A DNA stretch of 64,000 bases from Sphingomonas sp. Leaf33 (lineage in GTDB: Bacteria > Pseudomonadota > Alphaproteobacteria > Sphingomonadales > Sphingomonadaceae), in assembly GCF_001421785.1 (NCBI RefSeq), contig NZ_LMLB01000001.1, forward strand, positions 986,103-1,050,102, read 5' to 3'. The notes beneath the pieces were generated by a model. That model had not been told where the DNA came from. It made no database searches and was given only the letters and a program-made list of their open reading frames with translations. A program made the translations under genes and the position numbers. Shown here piece by piece: positions 35,969 through 44,216 of the stretch (within the stretch, counting starts at the first letter, position 1; each line of letters opens with the position of its first letter).

Positions 35969-36673
35969 TTACTTCGCCGGCGGCGTCTTGCGACCAGGAC
36001 CCGGCGGCAGCGTCTCGGGGGCGACCATCACCGGTGCGGGGGCGGGGGCCGGCGCGGCATAGGCCGGGGGATTGTCGGCGGCGATGTAGGCATGGACGAT
36101 CCGCGTCGGGTTCGCCGGCGGCTCGCCGCGTTCGATCGCATCGACATATTGCATCCCGTCGAGCACGCGGCCGAACACCGTGTACTTCTGGTCGAGCGAC
36201 AGGCGCGGCGAGAAAACGATGAAGAACTGCGAATTGGCGCTGCCTTCCGCCTTGTCCTTCTGTTCCTGCGTCGCCTGTTCGGGCGCACCTTCGCGCGCGG
36301 CCGAAACCGCGCCGCGGACGTGGGGCAGGTAATTGAACTCCTTGGGCAGGTCGGGCAGATCCGAGCCGCCGGTGCCGTCACCCTTGGGGTCGCCGCCCTG
36401 CGCCATGAAGCCTTCGATCACGCGGTGGAACAGCGTGTTGTCGTAGAACTTGCGGCGGGTCAGCGTCTTCACCCGCTCGACCATCTTCGGCGCGACATCG
36501 GGGCGCAGCCAGATGGTGACGCGGCCGCCGTTCGACAGGTCGAGCAACCACAGATTTTCCTTGTCGGTCGTCGCCGGCGGCGCGGCGCGGCCGGGCACGT
36601 CGATCAACTGCGCCGACGCCGGCAGAGCAAACAGCGCCGCGGCGGCGGCGACGAGAGCGGAAAACAGACGCAT
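35969..36673 (-). CDS. exported cyclophilin-type peptidyl-prolyl isomerase
   Basis: A signal peptide (MRLFSALVAAAAALFALPASAQ) leads into a cyclophilin domain: FYDNTLFHRVIEGFMAQGGDPKGDGTGG with the catalytic Arg, SANSQFFIVF and YTVFGRVLDGMQYVDAIE. A Pro/Ala-rich tail of about 35 residues follows. It catalyses proline isomerisation during folding in the periplasm. It lies downstream of coaD and upstream of queA, an order I recall from other alphaproteobacteria. Confidence 0.94.
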   Translation of the reverse strand: MRLFSALVAAAAALFALPASAQLIDVPGRAAPPATTDKENLWLLDLSNGGRVTIWLRPDVAPKMVERVKTLTRRKFYDNTLFHRVIEGFMAQGGDPKGDGTGGSDLPDLPKEFNYLPHVRGAVSAAREGAPEQATQEQKDKAEGSANSQFFIVFSPRLSLDQKYTVFGRVLDGMQYVDAIERGEPPANPTRIVHAYIAADNPPAYAAPAPAPAPVMVAPETLPPGPGRKTPPAK

Positions 36674-36760
36674 AGGTGAAAGAACCCCAACCCGGATATC
36701 GTGCCCGCCCCTTAGACGAGGTCGCGGCTGACGGCAAAATGAACGACGCTCGCGGCGGAT

Positions 36761-37273
36761 TTATGTCCGCTGATCGCCCTTCAGTCCGATCTCGCGGACG
36801 CGGGCATCGACCTCGGCCTTGACGGCGCGCGGCACGAAGCGGGTGATGTCGCCGCCGTACATCGCGATTTCCTTGACCAGGCGGCTGGCGATCGGCTGGA
36901 GCGAGACGTCGGCCATCAGGAAGACCGTCTCGACCCGCGCATTGAGCTGCTGGTTCATGCCCGCCATCTGATATTCATATTCGAAATCCGCGACCGCGCG
37001 CAGGCCGCGAACGATGATGTTCGCCCGTTCGCGTGTCGCGAAGTCCATCAGCAGCGAATCGAATCCGACGACGGTGATGTCGCCATCGACGTCGGCCACT
37101 TCGCGACGGACCGTCGCCATCCGCTCCTCGACCGAGAACATCGGCGATTTGGACGGGTTGGTGGTTACGCCGACGACCAGCCGGTCGACCAGCTTGGCAC
37201 CGCGGCGGATGATGTCCATGTGGCCAAGCGTCACGGGATCGAAGGTGCCGGGATAGACGCCGATCCGGGTCAT
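36761..37273 (-). CDS. coaD: phosphopantetheine adenylyltransferase
   Basis: The fourth step of CoA synthesis. The 170-aa length is normal; the ATP-binding YPGTFDPVTLGHMDIIRR holds the (T/H)xGH motif, and IIVRGLRAVADFEYEYQMAGMN and LMADVSLQPIASRLVKEIAMYGGD complete the family pattern. Its ATG overlaps the ispA stop by 4 nt (37270-37273). Confidence 0.97.
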   Translation of the reverse strand: MTRIGVYPGTFDPVTLGHMDIIRRGAKLVDRLVVGVTTNPSKSPMFSVEERMATVRREVADVDGDITVVGFDSLLMDFATRERANIIVRGLRAVADFEYEYQMAGMNQQLNARVETVFLMADVSLQPIASRLVKEIAMYGGDITRFVPRAVKAEVDARVREIGLKGDQRT

Positions 37274-38163
37274 CGGTCGCGCTCCGTGATGTAGCGTGCG
37301 ATCTCGCGCAACAGGTCGGCCTCGGGGCCGAACCCACGCAGATGCTCGATCGCCTGATCGACCAGCATCGCCGCCTGCTCGCGGGCGCGGGTCAGGCCGA
37401 GCAGGGTGAGAAAGGTTTCCTTGCCCGCCGCCTCGTCCTTGCGCAGCGCCTTGCCGGCCAGCGCCTCGTCACCCTCGACGTCCAGGATGTCGTCGGCGAT
37501 CTGAAAGGCGAGGCCGATGTCGCGGGCATAGCCCCTGAGCGCACGGCGGCCTTCGGGGGCGACACGGCCGAGGATCGCGCCTGACTCCACCGCGCAGGCG
37601 ATCAGCGCGCCGGTCTTCATCGCCTGCAATCGCGTGACGGTCGCGAGATCAAAGCTGGTCTTCTCCGCCTCCAGGTCCATCATCTGCCCGCCGGCCATGC
37701 CGCTGGGGCCCGACGACGCCGCAAGACAGCCGATCAGCTCGACGCGGACGAAGGGGTCGGGATGCGCCTCGGGCTCGGCCAGCCATTCGAAGGCCAGCGC
37801 GTGCAGGCAGTCGCCGGCCAGGATCGCGGTCGATTCGCCATACACCTTGTGCACCGTCGGCTTGCCGCGACGCATGTCGTCGTCGTCCATCGCCGGCAGA
37901 TCGTCGTGGATCAGCGAATAGACGTGGATCGCCTCGATCGCGGTCGCGACGCGGGCGGTCAGCGCGCGATCGACGCCGAACAGGTCGGCGGTGGCGAAGG
38001 TGAGGAGCGGGCGCAACCGCTTGCCGCCGCCGATCGCGGCATGGCGCATCGCGTGATACAGGTCGGCGCGCGGATCTTCCGGCACGGCGAGCAGCAGGTC
38101 GAATTCGCGATCGACCGTGGCCGCGACTTGGGTCAGCGCGTCCTGGAGCAGCGGTGCGGGCAT
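37270..38163 (-). CDS. ispA: farnesyl diphosphate synthase (polyprenyl synthetase)
   Basis: A 297-aa short-chain isoprenyl diphosphate synthase. The first Asp-rich motif is DDLPAMDDDDMRRG, the second is QIADDILDVEGD, and GGKRLRPLL and GGQMMDLEAE are also present. It condenses DMAPP/IPP to FPP for quinones, undecaprenyl phosphate and carotenoids. Its ATG at 38163 shares one base with the xseB stop (TGATG). Confidence 0.95.
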   Translation of the reverse strand: MPAPLLQDALTQVAATVDREFDLLLAVPEDPRADLYHAMRHAAIGGGKRLRPLLTFATADLFGVDRALTARVATAIEAIHVYSLIHDDLPAMDDDDMRRGKPTVHKVYGESTAILAGDCLHALAFEWLAEPEAHPDPFVRVELIGCLAASSGPSGMAGGQMMDLEAEKTSFDLATVTRLQAMKTGALIACAVESGAILGRVAPEGRRALRGYARDIGLAFQIADDILDVEGDEALAGKALRKDEAAGKETFLTLLGLTRAREQAAMLVDQAIEHLRGFGPEADLLREIARYITERDR

Positions 38164-38408
38164 CAGCCAGCCGCGAACGGGGTGGTGCCGGTCGCGCGAC
38201 CCTCGGCATCCGTACGGATCGCCTCGATCCGCGCCTGCGCCGCGTCCAGTCGGGCAGCGCATTGACGGCGCAACGCATCGCCGCGTTCGTAGAGCGTGAT
38301 CGCCTCGTCCAGCGACGCCTCCCCGCTTTCCAACCGTCCGACGATGCGTTCGAGCTCTTTCAGCGCGTCTTCGAACGACAGCGCGGCGATTGCGGAATCT
38401 TCAGCCAT
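38163..38408 (-). CDS. xseB: exodeoxyribonuclease VII small subunit
   Basis: An 81-aa protein with FEDALKELERIVGRLESGEASLDEAITLYERGDALRRQC, the whole XseB signature, which folds as two long helices that bind XseA. The ATG at 38408 is chosen because it starts the family's usual N-terminus. It is coupled to ispA downstream, an arrangement seen in many bacteria. xseA is not in the window. Confidence 0.95.
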   Translation of the reverse strand: MAEDSAIAALSFEDALKELERIVGRLESGEASLDEAITLYERGDALRRQCAARLDAAQARIEAIRTDAEGRATGTTPFAAG

Positions 38409-38496
38409 GCGACGCGCTATGGGGCAGGGGCAGGGCGTTATGCAACCGTGCGCACAGGCACGACGTTTGGACCGCGACGAAAGGCGGCTGACCCCC

Positions 38497-39867
38497 ATGT
38501 TCAAGAGCATCAATCCCGCGACCGGCGAAACCGTTGCCGAGCATCCCGAACTGACCGCGGACGAGGTCGAGGCGAAGATCGCCAGGGCGGCCGCGACCTA
38601 TCGGCAATGGCGGACGACATCGTACGACGAGCGCACCGCGCTGCTCGCAAAGATCGCTGACGCGTTCGATGCGAACAAACAGCGGCTGGCCGAAATGGCG
38701 ACGCGCGAGATGGGCAAGACGCTGAAGTCGGCGATCGCCGAGGTCGAGAAATGCGCGAGCGCGTTTCGCTATTATGCCGACCACGGCCCGGACCTGCTCG
38801 CGGATACCGAGGTCGCGATGCCGAACGGACGCGCGGTGGCGCGGTGGCTGCCGATGGGCGTGGTGCTCGCGATCATGCCGTGGAACTTCCCCTATTGGCA
38901 GGTCGTGCGCTTCGTCGCGCCGGCGATCATGGCCGGCAATGTCGGCCTGCTGAAGCACGCATCGCTGACGCAAGGTTGTGCCGCGCTGATCGAGGAGATG
39001 GTGGTGACAGCGGGCGCGCCGGACGGGTTGTTCCAGAACCTGGCCATCCCGTCGTCGAAGGTCGAACCGGTGATCGCCGACCCGCGCATCGTCGCGGTGA
39101 CGCTGACCGGCAGTGAAGGCGCCGGGATCAAGGTCGCCGAAGCCGCGGGCCGCGAACTGAAAAAGGTCGTGCTCGAACTCGGTGGATCGGACCCGTTCAT
39201 CGTCATGCCCTCGGCCGATGTCGAGAAGGCAGCGAAGGTCGCGGTGACCGCGCGGACTCAGAACGCCGGCCAGTCGTGCATCTGCGCCAAGCGGATGATC
39301 GTCCACGCCGACGTCTACGACCGGTTCATGGACGTCTTCGAACAGGGGATGCGCGATCTGGTGATCGGCGACCCGATGGACCAGGACAGCGCGATGGGCC
39401 CGCTGTCGAGCGAGGACGGCCGCGACACGGTGCTGAACCAGGTCGAGGAAGCGAAGCGCGAAGGCGCGCGCGTGCTGGTCGGCGCGGAGAAGATCGACCG
39501 GGCGGGCGCCTGGATGACCGCCGGCGTGCTCGTCGACGTGCCGCCCGAGGGCAAGTTCGCCAAGCAGGAAATTTTCGGACCCGTCGCGATGGTGTTCAAG
39601 GTCGATGACATCGAGGCGGCGATCACGCTTGCCAACGATGTGCCGTTCGGCCTCGGCTCCAGCGTGTGGACGAACGACGCGGCTGAACAGGAGCGGTTCG
39701 CGCGCGATATCGAAGCCGGGATGACCGCGGTGAACGCGATGCTCGCGTCGGTGCCGGAGGCGCCGTTCGGTGGCGTGAAGCGGTCGGGCCACGGGCGCGA
39801 ACTGGGCCCGTGGGGGCTTCACGAGTTCATGAACCTGAAGGCGGTGATGCTGCCCGGGGCGGAGTAG
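38497..39867 (+). CDS. NAD(P)-dependent (succinate-semi)aldehyde dehydrogenase
   Basis: A 456-aa aldehyde dehydrogenase. PWNFPYW (128-134), catalytic Glu227 in LELGGSDPF and nucleophile Cys261 in NAGQSCICAKR are in place. SINPATGE at the start, the short length and the MPWNFP motif fit the succinate-semialdehyde dehydrogenase Sad/GabD-like subgroup, which feeds the TCA cycle. The ATG at 38497 starts the usual N-terminus. It is divergent from xseB. Confidence 0.93.
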   Translation: MFKSINPATGETVAEHPELTADEVEAKIARAAATYRQWRTTSYDERTALLAKIADAFDANKQRLAEMATREMGKTLKSAIAEVEKCASAFRYYADHGPDLLADTEVAMPNGRAVARWLPMGVVLAIMPWNFPYWQVVRFVAPAIMAGNVGLLKHASLTQGCAALIEEMVVTAGAPDGLFQNLAIPSSKVEPVIADPRIVAVTLTGSEGAGIKVAEAAGRELKKVVLELGGSDPFIVMPSADVEKAAKVAVTARTQNAGQSCICAKRMIVHADVYDRFMDVFEQGMRDLVIGDPMDQDSAMGPLSSEDGRDTVLNQVEEAKREGARVLVGAEKIDRAGAWMTAGVLVDVPPEGKFAKQEIFGPVAMVFKVDDIEAAITLANDVPFGLGSSVWTNDAAEQERFARDIEAGMTAVNAMLASVPEAPFGGVKRSGHGRELGPWGLHEFMNLKAVMLPGAE

Positions 39868-39898
39868 GCGGCCAGTTGCGGCTGTGGTACGATCGGCC

Positions 39899-40153
39899 AT
39901 GGCCGACCGCGACCCCGCCCTCAACCTCGGGCAATTCACCGAACGTGCCGAAGCGTTCTTGGGCGATGGCTTCCACGAATCGGTCGAGGAGGTGCTCGAC
40001 GACGCCCTGCGACTGCTGGAAAAGCGGCGTGAGGCGTTCAACGCGATGGTGCGTGCCAAGATCGCCGAGGCCGACGCCGATCCGCGGCCGTCGGTGCCGA
40101 TTGATGACGCGTTTAGATGGCTGGACGAGCGGAAGGCGCGTCGACGCGCATGA
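39899..40153 (+). CDS. ParD/CC2985-type antitoxin
   Basis: An 84-aa protein: an N-terminal helix region (LGQFTERAEAFLGDGFHESVEEVLDDALRLLEKRREAF) with the ribbon-helix-helix pattern, and a charged C-terminal tail. ATG 39899 is preferred to an upstream GTG (39884). Its TGA overlaps the ATG of the toxin gene (ATGA, 40150-40153). A second ParD/ParE module of the window; the antitoxin sequences differ from those at 18.4 kb. Confidence 0.86.
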   Translation: MADRDPALNLGQFTERAEAFLGDGFHESVEEVLDDALRLLEKRREAFNAMVRAKIAEADADPRPSVPIDDAFRWLDERKARRRA

Positions 40154-40443
40154 TGCTCGTCTTCCGTCGCGAGGCGCTCGAAGATCTCGACAGCATCAGT
40201 GTCTATGTCGAGCGGATGGCGGATCGCAGCGTTGCCGATGGCTACGATCGCCGCATTCGAGCGAAGATCGCGACACTTGTCGATTTCCCGAACCGCGGTA
40301 CCGACCGACCGGAGTTCGGTGACGGTGTCCGGTCGATCAATTTCGAAGGCCGGTATCTGATCCTATATCGTGTCGCCGACGATCGTGTGCTCGTCACCCG
40401 CGTGGTTGCCGGCGCGCAGGATCTATCTGACCTGACCCCCTGA
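40150..40443 (+). CDS. ParE/RelE-type toxin
   Basis: A 97-aa toxin: FRREALEDLDSISVYVERM is the N-terminal strand and helix, VDFPNRGTDRPE the loop, and SINFEGRYLILYRVADDRVLVTRVVAGAQDL the C-terminal beta-sheet of the ParE family. ATG 40150 overlaps the antitoxin stop; the next codon is also ATG. Its last 21 bases overlap the 3' end of the acyl-CoA ligase gene on the other strand. Confidence 0.88.
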   Translation: MMLVFRREALEDLDSISVYVERMADRSVADGYDRRIRAKIATLVDFPNRGTDRPEFGDGVRSINFEGRYLILYRVADDRVLVTRVVAGAQDLSDLTP

Positions 40444-42123
40444 CATCACCTCGGCCAGCAGGTCCTTGCGGCTGAGTTTCCCGATCATCGTCTTGGGCAG
40501 CGTCAGGCGGATCACGACCTCGTCGACCCGTTCGTGCTTGCCCAGTTGCGGGTTGAGCCAGGCCGCCAGCGCCTTGGCATCGACCGGGTCGGCGTCCTCC
40601 AACAGGGTCACATAGGCGCGCGGGACTTCGCCGCGGTACGGGTCGGGCAGGCCGATAACGAGGGATTCCTTCACCGCCGGGTGGTGGTGCAGGATCGCCT
40701 CGATCTGGCTGGGAAAGACCTTGAAGCCGCCGACCGCGATCATGTCTTTCAGCCGATCGACGATGCGGATGAAGCCTGCGTCGTCGATCTGGCCGACGTC
40801 GCCGGTGCGCAGCCAGCGCGTGCCGACCGCGTCGGTCACGAAGACTTCGGCATCGGCTTCGGGGCGCTGCCAATAGCCCTTCATGATCTGCGGGCCCGCC
40901 ACCACGATCTCGCCCGGCTCGCCGGGCGGAGGCAGGCGGCTGGGGTCTTCCTTGTCGACGAGCGACACGCGCGTCCCCGCGATCGGCTGGCCGATCGTGC
41001 CGGGGCGCTGCGGCCCGGCATAGGGGTTGCAGGACACCACGCCCGAGGTTTCCGACAGGCCATAGCCCTCGATCAGCGTTGCGCCGGTGTCGCCTTCGAA
41101 CCGCGCCTTCAGTTCCGCCGACAGCGGCGCGCCGCCCGAGATGCAGTAGCGCAGGCACGAGAAGTCGGTGCCGGCGTGCTTCGGATGATCGAGCAGCGCC
41201 TGGTACATCGTCGGCACGCCGGGCATCGCGCTCGGCCGCGTGCGGGCGATCGCGTCGAGCACCTGCCCCGCCTCGAACCGCGGCAGCATCACGATCTCGC
41301 CGCCGGTGACGACGGTGCGGTTGAGGACACAGGTGTTGGCAAAGACGTGGAAGAACGGGAGCACGCCCATCACCCGGTCGACATCGTTCGACGCCGGGTT
41401 CAGGTCGGCGACCTGTCGTGCGTTGGCCGACAGGTTCGCGTGCGTCAGCATCGCTCCCTTCGGCACGCCGGTCGTGCCCCCGGTATACTGGATCAGCGCG
41501 ACATCCGTTTCGGGATCGAGCGGCGGGGTCGAACACGCACCGTCGTTGGCGATCAGATCGGAAAAGGATGACATCCGCGGATCGTCGGGCCGGCTGGCGA
41601 CTTCGCTGCGGCGGAACAGGCGGTAGAGGACCGACTTGGTCGGCGGCAGTGCGCCGGCGATCGATCCGACGACCAGCCGCTCCAGCGTGCTTTTCTCCAG
41701 CACCTTCAGCGCGGTCGGCAAGAGTGCGGTCGCCGACAGCGTGAACAGCAGCCGGGTGCCCGAATCGGCGACCTGGTGCGCCAGTTCATCGACCGTGTAG
41801 AGCGGCGAGAAATTGACGACGGTCGCCCCGAGCTTGAGGATGCCGTAATACGCCGCGACGTAATGCGGCACGTTGGGCAGGAACAGCCCGATCCGGTCGC
41901 CCGGACCATAGCCGAGCCTGGCCAGACCGCAGGCGACGCGGTTGGCGCCGTCCAGCGTCTCGCCATAGCTATATTTGCGGCCGAGGAAATCGAGCAGCGG
42001 CGCGTCCGGATGGCGGGCGGCGCCGGCCTCGAACAGGTCGACCATCGATTCCGGGGGATAGGTACGATCCCAGTCGCCCGGGTGGTGATAGGCGGTGCGC
42101 CAGAGGCTCTCAGGATCGCTCAT
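40423..42123 (-). CDS. fadD: long-chain fatty acid-CoA ligase
   Basis: A 566-aa AMP-forming acyl-CoA ligase. The P-loop IQYTGGTTGVPKGAMLTH, the GYGLSETSG motif, the hinge WLRTGDVGQID and the C-terminal Lys in LPKTMIGKLSRKDL are present. TGGTTGVPKG is the FadD rather than the acetyl-CoA synthetase form. ATG 42123 is preferred over GTG 42129. It should activate free fatty acids for beta-oxidation; no other beta-oxidation gene is nearby. Confidence 0.92.
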   Translation of the reverse strand: MSDPESLWRTAYHHPGDWDRTYPPESMVDLFEAGAARHPDAPLLDFLGRKYSYGETLDGANRVACGLARLGYGPGDRIGLFLPNVPHYVAAYYGILKLGATVVNFSPLYTVDELAHQVADSGTRLLFTLSATALLPTALKVLEKSTLERLVVGSIAGALPPTKSVLYRLFRRSEVASRPDDPRMSSFSDLIANDGACSTPPLDPETDVALIQYTGGTTGVPKGAMLTHANLSANARQVADLNPASNDVDRVMGVLPFFHVFANTCVLNRTVVTGGEIVMLPRFEAGQVLDAIARTRPSAMPGVPTMYQALLDHPKHAGTDFSCLRYCISGGAPLSAELKARFEGDTGATLIEGYGLSETSGVVSCNPYAGPQRPGTIGQPIAGTRVSLVDKEDPSRLPPPGEPGEIVVAGPQIMKGYWQRPEADAEVFVTDAVGTRWLRTGDVGQIDDAGFIRIVDRLKDMIAVGGFKVFPSQIEAILHHHPAVKESLVIGLPDPYRGEVPRAYVTLLEDADPVDAKALAAWLNPQLGKHERVDEVVIRLTLPKTMIGKLSRKDLLAEVMSGGQVR

Positions 42124-42160
42124 TGACACGAGTGTAAGTTAGGCTCGTGGCGAGTGCAAC

Positions 42161-42358
42161 TCAGTCCAGCAGCAGGAGCGTGGCGGCGAGCGTGACGCGG
42201 CCGACATCGCCCAGCGTGTCGATGCGCTCAGGCGCCAGACCGGCCAGGTCGATCGTCGGGGCAGTCATCTGGAGGTGCGGGCGCCGCGGGGACCCGGTCG
42301 CACCGGCGAGGACGACCAGCAGGGCCAGGACGGCGATTTCGGCGCGACGTTTCCACAT
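42161..42358 (-). CDS. small putative exported protein, 65 aa
   Basis: MWKRRAEIAVLALLVVLAGATG is a plausible signal or anchor segment; the rest (APTIDLAGLAPERIDTLGDVGRVTLAATLLLLD) is amphipathic. It lies between the GGDEF gene and the acyl-CoA ligase on the same strand. The frame has coding-like third positions, but there is no recognised family. Confidence 0.45.
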   Translation of the reverse strand: MWKRRAEIAVLALLVVLAGATGSPRRPHLQMTAPTIDLAGLAPERIDTLGDVGRVTLAATLLLLD

Positions 42359-42391
42359 GGGCGGCAACGATATGCGACGACCGCCCCGGGT

Positions 42392-44086
42392 TCAAGCGGC
42401 GACGGACAGCGCCGGTGCGATGCGGGCGCGGTCGCGGCCGGCGCGCTTCGCGTCGAACAGCGTGCGGTCGGCGATTCGGTACAGCGCCTTCCACTGCGCC
42501 TCGCTTTCCAGCGTGCCCGTGCAGCAGCCGATGCTGGCGGTGACGCGCAGGTCGAACGGCATCCGTGCCTCGCGCAGTGCGTCGAGCACCATCTCGGGCT
42601 CCAGCCGGCCGATGGCGGGAACGATGATGCCGAATTCCTCGCCACCCAACCGGGCGACCAGCCCGTCGGACGACGCTACGAGCGCATGCAGCGTGCGGGC
42701 AAAGACGCGCAGCACGTCGTCGCCGCCGTCGTGGCCCAGCGTGTCGTTGACCAGCTTGAAATGGTCGATGTCGATCAGCAGCAACGTCGAACGCCCCGGC
42801 CGGCCGATCGCCCGGTCGAGAAAGGCGCGGCGGTTGAGCAATCCGGTCAGCGGGTCGGTATCGGCGAGTGCCCTGGCGCGCAGTTCCGCCGCCATCGCCT
42901 CGTCGCGCTCGCGGCTCAGCGCCTGGATGCGATAGGCGATGGCCAGGCTGGAGGCGAGGGCCTCGAACGCCATCGTCAGGATCGTCGAATTGTCGAGCCA
43001 GAAGCTGACCGGCAGCACGCGCAGCGCGCTCAGCAACCGGGCGACGGCCGATGCCAGCGGCAGGGCCCAGGCGATGGAGAACAGCAGCAGGTAGCGGCTG
43101 CCGCGCTGCCACGCACGCCACAGGATCGGGCCGGTGATGGTCAGGCCGGTGATTATCATCAGCGATGCCGTGCGGTCGGCGAAGCGCATGTCGATCATCG
43201 ATGCCAGTGCAAAGATCGGACCACTGCCGGCGAGCAATGCCACCGACGCCCAGCTCGCCGGGGTCATCCATCCGGCGAAGACGCGCCTTTCGAAGAAGCT
43301 GCGGGCAAACAGGATCGCGGCGGCGGCGGTGAGGCCGAGCAGTATCAGGTTGAGGCGGATGCGGTCGTTGTTGTCGATCGCCGGCACCAGCCACGCGAGC
43401 AGGCCCGACGACGTGACCGCATAGGCGACCAGCAAGGTGACCATCGTGCAATAGGCGGCCTGGAACCGATAGCGCAGCGCCCACCAGAGCGAGAGGTTGT
43501 AGATCAGCAACGCTAAGGCGAGACCGCCGAAGCCGGCATAGACCGCGGCCATCGTCATGTTGGCGCGGGCACTTTCGCCGGCCGTCGCGATCCGCTGGCC
43601 GATCACGATCCCGCGGATATTCTCCGCGCGCGTGACACGCCACAGCAGTCGCACGGGCGGCGCGGCGCGCTGCGGCACGTCCATTTCGATGATCGCGCCC
43701 AGCTCGACATCGTGCGACAGGGTCTTGCTCGTGCGGTGCAGCGCCGCGATCGATCCGTCGGCGTACAGGACGTGCAGGGACAGGCCGGCTTGCCACAGGC
43801 TGCCGATCCGTGCGCGGACCGGCCCGTCGCGCGTCTCGCGTGCCGGGATCGGATCGGACCTGACCCAGTAATCGCCCCGGCCGAAGTCGGTCTGTCGCGT
43901 GGTGCAATCGAAGCGATGGGCGGCAGCGAACAGCGCGGCAGGCGTGTCACGCGGCTGCACGCGCGTCACACAGGCCCCGATCGGCGTTCCCGCCAGGCCC
44001 GCCTGTGCAAACGCCGGCTGGGCGATGCACGCGGCGGCCATCGCCAGCACGACGCCCAAGGCGCGTAGCAAACCCCAACCCCACAT
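42392..44086 (-). CDS. membrane diguanylate cyclase (7TMR-DISMED2/7TM + GGDEF)
   Basis: A 564-aa protein. A signal peptide (ending AQPAFAQ) is followed by a periplasmic beta domain of about 130 residues (DYWVRSDP, LSLHVLYADG: DISMED2-like), seven membrane helices (about residues 180-380) and a GGDEF domain. The active site is RLGGEEFGI, which keeps the catalytic acid. The I-site RxxD before it is not present (residues read ASSDGLVAR). It should make c-di-GMP in response to an outside ligand, possibly a carbohydrate. Confidence 0.93.
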   Translation of the reverse strand: MWGWGLLRALGVVLAMAAACIAQPAFAQAGLAGTPIGACVTRVQPRDTPAALFAAAHRFDCTTRQTDFGRGDYWVRSDPIPARETRDGPVRARIGSLWQAGLSLHVLYADGSIAALHRTSKTLSHDVELGAIIEMDVPQRAAPPVRLLWRVTRAENIRGIVIGQRIATAGESARANMTMAAVYAGFGGLALALLIYNLSLWWALRYRFQAAYCTMVTLLVAYAVTSSGLLAWLVPAIDNNDRIRLNLILLGLTAAAAILFARSFFERRVFAGWMTPASWASVALLAGSGPIFALASMIDMRFADRTASLMIITGLTITGPILWRAWQRGSRYLLLFSIAWALPLASAVARLLSALRVLPVSFWLDNSTILTMAFEALASSLAIAYRIQALSRERDEAMAAELRARALADTDPLTGLLNRRAFLDRAIGRPGRSTLLLIDIDHFKLVNDTLGHDGGDDVLRVFARTLHALVASSDGLVARLGGEEFGIIVPAIGRLEPEMVLDALREARMPFDLRVTASIGCCTGTLESEAQWKALYRIADRTLFDAKRAGRDRARIAPALSVAA

Positions 44087-44162
44087 GGCGTAACTGTGGC
44101 GGCGGCGGCGCTAAGATCGGGTTAACCAGCGGAGGCTTTCGCCGCGATCCGCCCAAACGCAA

Positions 44163-44195
44163 CGCGGCCCCGCATCGATCGGATGCGGGGCCGCG
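44163..44195 (-). terminator. terminator hairpin after clpA
   Basis: The perfect 14-bp arms CGCGGCCCCGCATC (44163-44176) and GATGCGGGGCCGCG (44182-44195) enclose a 5-base loop. It lies 22 bases after the clpA stop, in the gap before the GGDEF gene. The T-run after the stem in the clpA direction is short. Confidence 0.78.
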
Positions 44196-44216
44196 GCGTC
44201 GGTCGTGGATCTGGCG

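Noticed and set aside
42228..43907. Alternative 559-codon frame over the GGDEF gene
   Set aside because: It is the +1 shadow of the diguanylate cyclase frame; the GGEEF motif and seven membrane helices belong to the other frame.
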